Positions 1-13,300 of a stretch of DNA of 64,000 bases are shown here, piece by piece. The notes beneath the pieces are model-generated. The model worked only from the letters and a program-made list of their open reading frames with translations. It was not told the DNA's origin and searched no databases. Source of the stretch: Mastigias papua. Lineage: Eukaryota; Cnidaria; Scyphozoa; Rhizostomeae; Mastigiidae. The DNA lies in contig OZ025282.1 of the NCBI GenBank assembly GCA_964019165.1, forward strand, positions 7,113,131 through 7,177,130, written 5' to 3'. Position 1 is the stretch's first letter, and every line of letters begins with the position of its first letter. Made by a program: the position numbers and the translations under genes.

Positions 1-409
1 GCTATATTCCATGAAAATCTAGCCGTGTTGCGGCAACTGACAACTACTTACTTCACAGTACAGAGGAAGCTTCTCTATCAGCTCGCTTACCTATTAGTTT
101 TCCTTACAAATACATTAAGGCAACAACATTCTCTGGTGTCACTTTAAACTACAGAAAACACAGTTAAGTCTCTGTCATGTGACTGCTAGCTTCAACTGAC
201 TTTCGAATACTTGCGTAGATGAGACCTGTGATGCAATTTTTCTAGTTTCACATAGCTACTTTGGTGACTTTTCCACGCCTAACTCGGTCCATTTTATAAC
301 AAATCAAATTCTATACTTCTAAGACAATATTTACCATGTTTTTCAAGAATATCTCCTACTAAGACTTTTACATCATTTAATGTCTACGTGGAACATGAAC
401 AACACTTAC

Positions 410-3400
410 TGCTCTCAGGATCTTCGTATCTGAAATTTCCTTGTGGATTTACAGGCATCAAGGCATGCAAACTCTCTGGGACTTTCTCCACAACATACTG
501 TCGATAGTACATTCTGCAGGCATAAACAATAGGCTAATACCATACAAAGACTCAAGAAAACGAGAGGTGTCGATAATTATATCACTTTTTAAAGTCAAAA
601 CATTAGTTGTAAGAAGACATCAAAAACCTGACATAGCGATATTAATTATATACAAATACAGTAGAACTCGCATAATTCGGATCGGCTTTATCCGGATTTC
701 GGTGTATTCCGGACAGAATTACTAAGTCCAATTAATTTCCTATTGAATTGTACTAAATTAATTCCCATTATCCGGATTTCCTAGTCCGGATAAATGCATA
801 AACCGGACTATATGTTTGGGCAATTATGCTATTCTTTTACCGTAGTCCGGATAAACGATCTTAGAAATATGTCAATGAGCACAGGTGTATTCTTCACTGT
901 ATTACCATATCCTAACTGCATACATTATAACCAATAAGTGACATGAATCCCTGCTTCAAGCAGAGGCCAGCGTGTTGGCAACACTTTAAAACAATACACT
1001 TTCATAATTATCATGGCTTCATAGCGAAAGCATACAGATCGTACGTACCAAGAGAAATATAGAGTAATTAAATTTTGCGATGAGAATCCGGGAATAAAAA
1101 GAAGCGACATAGTGTTAAAGTTTGGAATAAAACCACAGACTTTAAGGCATATGATGAAAGTAGAAACGAAGAAAAAAGTTTTTAATGTTGTGGAAAATCC
1201 GCCAGATGCAAGAAAGGGTACAAAATGTACGTTTTCCAACATCGAAGCCGCTTTTATTATTTGTCTCCGTCAGTATTGTACCGATCCGGATTTGAAAATT
1301 GATGGAGACATGCTTGTAGCAAAGGCTGACTATTTCTGAAGGAATTGGGTTGTGAAAGTTCGGAAATGACCTCGGGATGGATCCACTGATGTAGAAAACG
1401 CTACGGAATGGGGGAAATTTTGAAATCAAGCGAAGCAGGGGATACTGAAGTGTGAAAGAGTGAAAGGTAGGAAAACTAAAGGAGATCCTAAAGTTGTATG
1501 AACCAGAGAACATTTTTAGTGCTGATGAAACCGGTCTGTTCTGGCCACTGTTACCAGAAAAAGCCTAGGATTCATCGGTACAAAGCAGCATGGTGGTAAA
1601 AAAACAAGACTAGGATTACTGCATTAGTTGCGGCAAACATGACTGGAAGGGAAAAATTGCTGCTGATAGTGGTGGGCAAAAGCCAAAAGCCCCTGGCTTT
1701 CAGAAATGTGCTTCATATTCTCGTTACTTACAGGGCAAATAAGAAAGCGTGGATGACAAGGGAACTGTTCACTGAATGGTTAATGAAACTAGACAGACAA
1801 ATAAAACTTAAACATAGAAAAATTGCAATGGTAGTCGACAACTGCACAACCCATCCGTCAATAGGTATTCAGGAGTGACTTGAATTATGACATTTACGTG
1901 AATCCGAAATATGCTGGGAGTGATCTCCAAACAACAACACAAATTTAACGGGGTCACAGAAAAAATTTTAGCGTAATCCGGATTTGCTTTAATCCGGACG
2001 AATTTTGGCGGTCCAATTAGATCCGGATTATGCGAGTTCTACTGTATGACAAATATTCATTATGACTTACAAATATTCCAAGGCGTAAAACGTAAATCGC
2101 ACACCAAATTACGATAGATTTATCCAGACTACATAATAGAATTTCGCATTAACAATAGCATTTTTCATAGTCCCGATAGCAGCCAAAATCATGCAACATT
2201 TTCTGTTTTCTTAATCATACAGCCTGCCGCCAATCTACAGGTCCCGAATAATATCTCAATAGTCAAAGTGCATTTGATAAAGATCACAATCGTCATCTTC
2301 AATCCAATGCTAGTCCCATGCTCCTTGTCAAAAAGCTGATGTCTTTAGCTTGGTTTCCATACTATCGTAACGATCGTTTGGATCACAGTGAAAGATTCAA
2401 GCGATCCCAGCGACATTGTTGAACGACACATGAATGATCTAGGCGATCACAAGGATTAGGATCACTGAGATACAGCACGTTTCTTATCAATCGTATTTTA
2501 CAACGATCCAAACGATCATAATGACTGTATGAAAATCCGGTCTTAATGTCTTGTGCTGGGTAAGAGTCGACATTAAGCACATATTGTCAAAGTAGATCGT
2601 CAGAGGCAAAACTTACTAGAAGGGGAAGAAATGAAGATTTTCCAACAAATATAACAAGTATACTCAACTTTATGAAGCCATTCCTATCAAAATTTAACAC
2701 ATAGTTAGAAGAGAAAAGCGGCCGGGTCATTTTTGTGACAAGATATGAAATTTTCCGGCAAAATGGCTGTCCGGCTGTACAAGGGCCTTTTCGCCCCCTT
2801 CCCCCCGCTCTGAACCCTCTCTTTCTACGCCACGGTGTATGGTACGAGTACAACATATGATAACCTGTACTCAATAATATAAGTTAGTTAATTTCTTTTG
2901 GTAGCAATATGCAATACTAGCTACAAATACAAGAATCACCTCGTTAGGCGTTCCAAAACCTCTAGAATGAACCTGACTTTTGGTATCTGTTTGTTACCTT
3001 CAGCGTAATCTTTCCTAGAAGGGAAAAGAAACGCATCTTAAAACAACCTAAAGAAGAAAACAACCTAAAAAAGTAATGCAGTCGATACTTCTGCGTATTC
3101 GATATTGCAAAGTAGTCGAGATTTTAACGGAGTGTATTGTTCAAAGCAGTGTCTGTACCTCGATGTAGCTGGTATTCTAAACCAGTCAATATATAAATGA
3201 AAAATTACCTTATTTCTTAGAAAAATTTTAAATGCACATAACTGGACAAAAAGTATGGAAAAAGAAAATCTAACCAGTCTTCCCACGCCCATCTACATTG
3301 AAAGTTGCCAAGGTGATATGTGAACCATTCAATGAATCTGAAACGAAGTATTATCAAACAAAAATAAAATACAGCAATACTGAATGTCTATCAGTAGACT

Positions 3401-4082
3401 TGCTGCCAGTAGGTAGGCCTAACATCAACAACATTCTGCAGAACACTAATAACAGTGAGCTACCTAACATGTGTCACATGGCACAATATGGCCACAGGAA
3501 CACAAAATGGTAGCCACTGTATATCCTTATTACATCTCTAACCAGAATTTGCATAGCAACCTCTGCTATCATTGACCCAAGAGCCACTATGGTCATCACA
3601 CTGAATCAAAACATTAGAAAAACAACTAAGAACGATCCTACATTTCCCATTGAGCAATTGACATCAAAGGAAGATCCCCAGCATATTCGCAATTGAGCGG
3701 TAGACAGGGAAGATGGCAAGATATTATCAGATAAATAGGAGGAGAATAAAATCCTGGAAAGGAGAGGAATGTAACTGTCGACTGTGTAGGCCTCTCTTGG
3801 CTCAGGTTGGGTTTTTGAAAGAGTAAATGCCATTGCAAATACTAAAAATACTATGTACTTATATTTAATTAGTTATTATTTTAGATGTATTTGTATTTCT
3901 CTTTTTTATTTTAAACAATTTTACTTTGTAGTAGGCTTTAATTAGCTTTATCATGTAGCTATTTTTAGGCGCCTACTGTAAATAAATAGATAATAATAAT
4001 AATAATAATAATAATAGATCGGCATATAATGCTACTGCGATAAGAGTCTATGTTAAGTAATGACTTCATATCGAAAGTGTTC

Positions 4083-4143
<61 letters not shown>

Positions 4144-4144
4144 T

Positions 4145-4221
<77 letters not shown>

Positions 4222-4240
4222 CTGATGATGATGATGATGT

Positions 4241-4281
<41 letters not shown>

Positions 4282-4282
4282 T

Positions 4283-4314
<32 letters not shown>

Positions 4315-7300
4315 CTGATGATGATGATGATGAACAACAGGCTCAGCGGATCAGACGGCAGTTCTGCCAAGTAACTGTTGGAGTAACAGAGTGGATTGAG
4401 TACAGCCGACTCAATCACCTCTTTTAAACAGTTGATAGGTGGTCCACTGACTCAAGGATCAGTTTCAGGTCCCTTGAGGGGCGTAACAAGAAGAAGAAGA
4501 GGAAGAAGAAGATGATGATGATGATGATGATGATGGTTATGATGATGATCATGGCTAGCCCGTGGATGGAGACCTTGTGGTGGCAAGTGGCCAAAGAAAG
4601 ACACTAGTGTCAGTGATCCTAAAGTTGATAGTGATCTATTTCGCAGAGATTCAGAGTTAGGGCAGATGTTGACGACCTGTGGCAAACTGTCCAACTAGAT
4701 CCCTTCAGTAAAATTCAGGCTCAGCAGCTTCAGGCCGCAGTTCTGATAAGTAACTGCTGGGACAACAGAGCGAATTGAGTGTAGCCAGTTCATTCACCTC
4801 TTCTAAACAATTTGGAGGCAGGGTCAGCCCAGGCCCCACAAGGGACGTAAAAGGAGAACAGATCAGAACAGATTATGATTATGAAGATGGTGATTATGAA
4901 GATGATGATTACGAAGATGATGATGATTATGATGATGATTTATACAAAAAACTTGATATTTCGCACGGCATGCTCTAAGGTGCCTGAAAGAAACTAAACT
5001 GCTAGTATTCCCAAACGCATAAATTTGGAAATTGCAACCACACTTTTATTATTATACAAGCAAAAACCGTTTGTGATTGCAGTTGGCTAATGATGCCAGC
5101 TAACGCACAAAATAGCAAAGGATGCCAGGATACAAGATGCGAATACAGCAAGGAAATAAGCTATCATATCACCTTACCTGTCAACGCATGTAACATTCAT
5201 TGAATCAATTCTTTCAAAAAGCAACTCTACACCATGGGCCACCTATTAAAACGCTGTTAAGGGAAATATCATTAAGTAACACATTATCTATTTACTATAG
5301 TTGTTCTCTTGCTTGCAAGTTTTAGCCATAGTCAGACAGATTACAAGCTTATTACCCTAAAAAGGACGATCAGAGATACAATTCGTATTTCTCATTAACA
5401 TATTTTGTTCACTTTTCATATGGCTTCAGTTTTTTTTTTACTCCTATTCTGCATGAATTCAGTTTCATTCCTACCGTACTTTCAAAACTCTTTCCCTTCA
5501 TTACACCATCAAACAATACAATCACCTGACTGCCACTAGTAAAAAGAAGCAGGACCAAATTATGAAGACATTTACTCAGTAAACTACAACATGAAATTTG
5601 ATAATAACATTACACTTCTCACTAATACTGAACACTCGCTCAGTTTTTTGAATATCCGGTTTGTTATCATTATCCTTATTGTCTATATTCTAGGTCATTC
5701 AGGTTCGCTCTAAACTTCTTTTATCGGATGCAAACCCATTAGCACTAATGGCTCATTAATACAAATATTATAACGTCTAATAAAATAGATTTTTGGACGT
5801 GATAGCAAGGTGCTGTTGTCGAAATAATCTATACGGCACATGTTTGAAAATCCTTTCTACAAAAGGGCAAATATCAATAATTGGACGCAGGATGCCTTTA
5901 CTAGGTGAAAAGATACGACAGCAGGAAATGTGGTTGATTGCAATTTGCATAATTCAAGAATCAAAGAGCCGTAGAAAAGAGATAAGTGTTGTGGTTGGGG
6001 TAGGCGCATCAAACTCCCGAATATAACCTAGAAAATAAAATATATTTACAATACTGCAATATCAAAATCATACGCATTGCGGTGAGGGCAATACTTTGTC
6101 CACCAAAAGAATATTTATACAAATATAACAGGGAGCACGGAGGAATGCAACAAGGAGCAGAAATAAATCACCATGCAAATGGACACTGCAATTAAGGATC
6201 ACGTGGGAAATACTACAATGAAACAGAACTTATCCCATTTTATACATCTACATCAATTAAGCAAAATGTATATAGTCAGTGGGAGATTTTTGAAAATCTT
6301 TTGTAAATCTATTGTAAATTCGATTTGCCGACAGAACAGTGTAACATTCTAAAGGTAAGTGTGCACTATTGGATTCTAAAAGGATGCTTTGGATGTGTAT
6401 GATGGCCAAAGCCTTAATACATACCTCAACAAGGATATGCTCCAAAGGACCCTTCCATTTCATCTGATAGGCAAGTAACTGATTGGCACTAGAGATAACA
6501 AAAGAATCAAGCATTCACTAACATAAAGCAACAAAATTCATCATGCAAAGAATTTTCTATAGTAAATTTTCTTGAGCAACTAGCTTCTCTATTTAAAAGT
6601 CAGGCCATCCCTACATGCCAGCTAACATTGATAGTTAAATCATCTTCAACATGCTATGGTAGATTTCGAAATTAATCAAACAGAATCTACAAAAATTTCT
6701 ATATATCCATAAAATTACGTAAAGAAATAGCTGTAATTCATTTTAAAGCATCAAATAAAAATCTGGCTTCTTCACTGTACAATTAACCAGAATTTACTAC
6801 AACTTTAGAACCAGAATTGCGACAAACAACACTAACAGAGACAATTATTTGTCTTTAGAGACTCTCTACTGTCTATGTCATCAATAAAATAATGTCGCAA
6901 AATCAAACATCTTCAAAGGGAAAGAAGTGTCTCCGTTACTTGTCGCAATTGTAGTCCTAAAGTTCATCCTCAAGCTGCGGTTTCCAAATTTAATACAATA
7001 TAATGAGTAAAACAAGTTTCCGTAAAACTGCCGTAAGAAGAGAGGAGGAGCCTATGAGATCGAAAATGAAACTGAAAAAATCCAATTAAATTGCGAAGAA
7101 AAAACCAGATGAATTACTAAATATAGCATAGATACTTATATGCTACAAGCCTTTAAAATACCTATATATCTCGGAATAACACTCATCATAAAAAACACCT
7201 ACAAGTTCTAGTTGGCATTGCAATAAAATTGCATAATTTTGTTTGGTAGGAATGTCATTTCGTTGCCAATGGTATCCCTGACAGAACGATTCATAGTCCA

Positions 7301-10300
7301 ATACTTTCAAAATAGCTTGATTTCTTCAGATGTCTTCAGTCATCACTGTACCTAATCATTACTGTATTTCAGCAAGTAGCAAATATGAAGAGGTTCTGCG
7401 TGTCAATGCCATAACACTAGAGCTATAAAGCTGTGTTGACGTCTTTACATACCACTCTTTTCTGTCTTTGTAATGTGTATCTATTACACGTAAAATACCC
7501 TCTTCCACCAAGCACCTTTCAATGGCATGTGCACCAGGAATCGGCAACTCCTAGAATTCGTGATGCATTTGTCAATTCCTAATCGAAGGTATAAAAACAC
7601 TGCAGATTCTATTGCTGTAAGTCTCATCAAAATTACAATGATAGTTTCACTACAAGCAATAACTAACTAGTGTGTTCACTAGAGCAAAATTTTAACACAC
7701 AACTCATTTTGAAATATTGATTCACCCACTACGTTTGATCCCTAACATCTTATGCCAACCTGGGTTCACATCACTTTGCACGTTTCAAGGTTCGTAGATA
7801 AGGGATTTGGCAGCCAGTATATTGGGAGAAGCTCGATCAGTGATGAATGATCAGACAATGGTTGAGTAGAATAATGATTGAAAAACTACCAGTAACTGCC
7901 GTAATTTACGATACATGACAAACATCCTTGATTAACGCGATAAAGACGATTGACCATAACAATCTATAGCAAACGATATATAAGTCAAGAGTGGGCCGCC
8001 ATGGCAAACTGTGACAGGCAATTTCCATAGAGGTAGTAATGATCTACAAATCGAACAACAACTTTCATGATAAATCGTGAGCAGAGATACTTGCCTCGGG
8101 GCAATCCGTATAATCGAACATCCTAAAAACAACTGATGGCAATGGATAAGAGATCATACTGGAATGTGGTGGAATCTTGAACGCAGGTATTGGATGCTAG
8201 AGAGAAAAGAGAACCTTACATTGTACCGGGAAGAAACTACTGTAACTATCTTTGAATACCATCCACATATGAGTGTTGCTTCGCCTCAATTACGAATAAA
8301 CAACTTTTCATTTTCAAATTCCCTAAATAGCAGAGTTGCATTTTAGTATAAGTTCGCATTGTCAGTATTATTCCAAAATACTTTGACCCCATTCTTGCGG
8401 AACAGAGTGTTGCTCAAAATTCGGATTCTCACTGGCACTATACAAGAACTTTTCCTCTACTTCCTACTATCTACTATGACCCTTTTCCTTTCCATTCACT
8501 ATTCTCTTCGTCCCTCTACAGTAAACATTCTCCCTATCGAAAACGTTTGCAAGGAAATTACCTAACAATGACGCACAACTCAAAAAGATACTCAAATCCC
8601 CAAATATCTGCCTCTAATTTATTTCAAAATCAAATATTTTCTCAAGAATGACACTCACTGGCATTGCCTTACACAGGACACCATGAAATTCGACGTATGG
8701 TCTTCGAATGTGCTTTTCCTGTAAGTAAGTTAGGCAGAAACATTTAGAGGAGACAAACACAAAACGCCTAATGAAACAATGGGCCTCAGATAGTATAGAA
8801 TTAAATGGGGACTTAGGAGAAAAAAGGGTAACGAAAGAGGAGGAAAAACACTCTAACTTGACCCATATTCTAGATAAAATCACCTTCAAGCAACCAGGTA
8901 ATAGAATTGAATTGTACGAAGTAATGCGTCATAAAGCACACTACAGTGTCTTAGTAAACAGAGCAACACATACCATTTGATCTATGGCGTACATATCGCG
9001 AAATATATCAGCATGATAACGTAAGACTGTCATTAGTCATTTATAGTGAACAATTAATGATAAACCTCTTGGATACACTCTTGGATACAAATTTGTCCGA
9101 TAAGCAACAAATCACAAACCTCCCATCCGTCATTTTTCATCTTTTGAATCTGTGCCCACAAGCAGTCAATATACTGAGCAAAATACAAACGTTGGATAAT
9201 TCAAATTAAGTCTATTTGACGCATCTATCGAGATATAAATGCTTAAAGGAGTGTGGACATTCTCAAAATTAGCAGATGATGCTAGAAAATTTTAAAGGCA
9301 ATTTCAATACATTTAGAGACATTACTCAAATAAATGTCTAGGCTCAATAAAAGTCTCTAAAGCAAGATGGCTAAATTCAAATGAAATACAAATTCAGGGG
9401 AGCTTTCCACACTAAAAATGGCAGACATAGCAGTAAGTGAATGAGGACCACAATATGATTTGATTATTGCATACTTCTAATATCAACAAAGAAAAGCTAC
9501 AAGCAAAAACAAAAATGCAACAAAGGAAATTAGCTACAACCTCCTCCTGAGGATGAGGCTGATCAGTTGACCACACCCGCAATGTTTTAACGTGAAGTTT
9601 GCTTCGTTTGCTAAAAAAGATATTGATATCAAGATATAAATCAAAATGAATTCATATAAAGGAGTTATCTGCTTTTCGGCTTTTCATTTGTATCTATACT
9701 ACAGACATGATACTATGAGTAGTTCCATACCCAATTATCTCTTCAACTGTTGACAACAGCCTTTCAAGTTCTTTACCACGTTTTGATGCCAACTCCTTAC
9801 CGCACTAAAAAGCAAAACAAAAGCATAAGAAAGCAAGAATAGCATGGCTTCTAAGGATGCAACAAAAGTAACTCTAGATGCATCACATATACCAATGGTA
9901 CCAGAATCTAAAAGAAACCACCTCAACAATCCAGATCTATGGCTATGTCTAAAGGGAGACAATCCGCTACTGATTCAATGTGACAAAGCCTTATACTACC
10001 TACAAGAGGCAAACATAATCTTTTCCATATTCTTATCTACAGTAAGTTTGTCTATACGAACAAATAAATTTACTGAATCATAAATTCATATAAAAAATTC
10101 ATCATTTATATGTGAGCATAGATGCAAACATACCCAGGGCAGACTTGAGAGAACAATGTAGATGAACCAATCAGATCTGACCTAGAGTATAAAAGCAAGT
10201 CAATACCATAAGGGAAACGCTTAATACTGTTGAGTCTCTAGCACTATCTAATAAAATGTGTGCTTCATATATTGACCCTATTATCAAATTGCAGAAAAGA

Positions 10301-13300
10301 GCTATCAGAATAGCTTCACATCAAACTTTGCTGTGTCACACTACACCTATTTTCAAAACTCTAAAACTGCTAAGACTTCCGGATATATTTAAACTTCGAC
10401 TTTTAACATTTGTCTTTGAATCGTTAAATAAGCTAGCACCGCACTTCTTTCATAATTACTTTTCACTAAATTCTTCAATTCATTCATACTAAACAAGATA
10501 TTCAGTTCGTGCAGACATGTATGTAGAAAAGAAGAATACATTACAGTTTGGCTTAAGACCCATTCGATACATGGGGGCGAGACTCTGGAATAATTTGCCA
10601 TTAGAGATCAGGAACTCTACCTCAAAGTTTTTATTTAAAAGAAAGCTAAAAGTCTATTTGCAAAATGCTTTGTGAATGAAAACCAAAATATGCGCACTTT
10701 ATTTAGCAATTGGCTTTCAATTAATGTTTTCTACAATGAAGGGGACCTCATCTCGTTAGTCTAACTACTTTGAGGTCTCCTCCTGGAAAAATAAGCCCTA
10801 CTGCACTTTAAATTTTCAAATGTTGTTGTTCTATTTCACTTTATCATTGTAGTTGTGGTTAAAACGAAATGAAAATGAAATGAAAAAATGAATTGAATGA
10901 TAAGTTCTGTGAGAAATATGATGTTGAAATCCCAGCTTTACTTGCGTATTGTAAACCTATTTGAATTGTCATGAGCATTGTAATCAGCATTTTTGTGATG
11001 TCATGCAATGCCACATAACTGCAAAGCAAAGGCCCTAGTAAAAGCTGTGGCACAAAGCGTTGAAATGCCCAATATATTCCACATGAAGAGGGCTGAAAAA
11101 TTGTAGCTCTACCTGTGGGATGTCTGGCTGTGCAGCAAGATTTATGAAGTTTTCCAGGAAAGATATCAAAGATGTGGCAACAAGAAAGTTGCAGTTGAGT
11201 AAATCTGATATGAAACGGACCTATTGGAGAAAAAAGATTACTAGTCAATGACTGAAAATGAAAGGCAAAATAAATATTGTACTTATTCAACATCTGCCAT
11301 TCTAGGGCTCTAATTATACTCTACAGGAGGGCCAATGTTGAGTACAACATAGGCAAAGCAAGCTTATATGAGTAAGTAAGTAAGCAAGGAATAGAAGTTT
11401 ATTGTCCTTAGGCAAGCCATAATGGTGGCTGGCTATTCCTTACTCACTGACTGTAAACTCAAGTCCACTTACCAATATAGTTGTGTAAAGCATTGCTCCA
11501 GCAGTTCCAGAAAGGCTAGTAAGCTGCTTTGATAGCATATTAGAGTGGGATTCATACCATATACATTCTGGTGTGAAGCAGAAGTACATACTACTACACC
11601 ATCACTATATAAATGATATAATGAGCACAAATGGTTGTATCTCACAGGGTAAGTTGTCCAATTGTCAATATAACTCTTGCTATCATTGCAAGTGTCGTTC
11701 AGATAGGCCACTTCTTATAACTCTCACCAGGCAGCATAAATGGCAGCACATATAGCATGAGTAGTTAAGCCTTATAAATGGGAGCACATCGACAAAATTC
11801 TATCAAAATGATGAAGCTTTAGATAAAGAAGTAGATACCATTAGTCTTGCTCTTTCAAATTGTTGCAAAGCCATCATATCCTCAAGATTTCTAATGGCCA
11901 TTTCAAGAACCTGATAGCAAAAATGAGAATTTCAATTTCTTATTTAAAACTCTCTATAAATAGATGGGTTATTTCAGCTATAACTGATTAATAAACACAA
12001 TAGAAAAAAATGAGTGGAACGCTATCAAAATTAACAAAAATTTACCTTGAGATAGGAAATTTTGAAAGCATAACTTAACTTCAAGCAGGAGAGCTCATCA
12101 ACAGAAAGCTGAAATACACCTTTCTTTCTACACTAATGTTCTGGTACAATATTATATGAATTCCTATAGAATTCCAAGAGGGCAATAAAAAAGTATCAAA
12201 AAAAGTTTTTTGAACAGATTCATAAAAAACTTTAAAAAGAAGCCTCATATAGAGATCTTTACCTCTGAGGCTTAATCATAGATCACTCTAAGCTCATAAA
12301 CTTGTAGAAATTTTTCCAAGAGAAGTACAGTGATGGGTGTAAACATTTCTATATGAGGGACAAAGCTATGAATAGACTCATCATAAAGGCAATTTTGAAT
12401 TGGTCACTCAATTCCATTTATACCAAATAGGAAGGTAGTCTCTCAGTGTTAAGGCTGATTGTCAACTACATCTCATTTAAAATAAACAAAGCACTCCTAA
12501 CTGACTTGTATCTCAAAACAACCTCACATTTGCAAGCCGATTTTTAATTTTTCCAAGATCAAAATCTAAAATTTGATGTAACAAACAAAAGTAACAACAT
12601 CCTAGATGCAAAAAGCTAATAGTTTGAGAGTCTATGCTTTGTGTAATCATACAGAATACTAAGAAGTATTATCAATCCCATGTGCTGTTCTTTTCCTTAA
12701 AATTTTCAGATCAAGCATTAGAGGATATTCAAGAACAACCTTCTCGTATTCCTGTAAGAGCCCCACACAACTACTGCAAAGCCAGCTCTCTAACAGATTC
12801 ACAGGCCAAAATATGAGCCTCAATTCCAGTGAAATCTTCCTATCCAGTTCTTCTCTTAGTAGTTTGCATGGGGCATTATGGCTACTGTAAGCTAGTACAG
12901 GCCTTTATGTTTTATGTGGGCAATCAACCTCACCCTCACAAACACCCTCATAAACCTATTTACATGGGTGATAGACCACCCTTGCAAAATCCTGATTTAG
13001 CCCACAACAATTATGATTAGGCACTTGGTTTTAGACAAACAACATGGTCATATGCCAATAACTATGCATGTACCTATCATCAAAAGTCTTCTATGCAGAG
13101 ACTCAAGGAGGTAGGTTCACATTTGTAACCTGTTTCTTTGTGATGTGCTCAAGATCAAACACTGTAATGGTTATGTGTAAGGTAGGTGTGAAGTGTTAAC
13201 CATGCACATCAGCATAACTAGGTTTTGCCAAGAACAATGTTTTATAAAATGTCAACATATTATCAAATCATGCTTCTGGGGGATGTGCTTCTAATCATGG

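Noticed and set aside
4050..4427. Poly-Asp, poly-Met and poly-Ile proteins on both strands
   Set aside because: All come from the GAT microsatellite and have no other sequence content.
7180..7300. Possible NCBP1 exon near 7.25 kb (acceptor CTGTCAG on minus strand)
   Set aside because: Reading it in the required phase gives a stop and no family match. The exon at 6425-6488 fits the phase and the sequence instead.
10859..11293. 144-codon minus-strand frame
   Set aside because: It overlaps the true NCBP1 exon 11113-11220 in a different frame, and the rest is intron.
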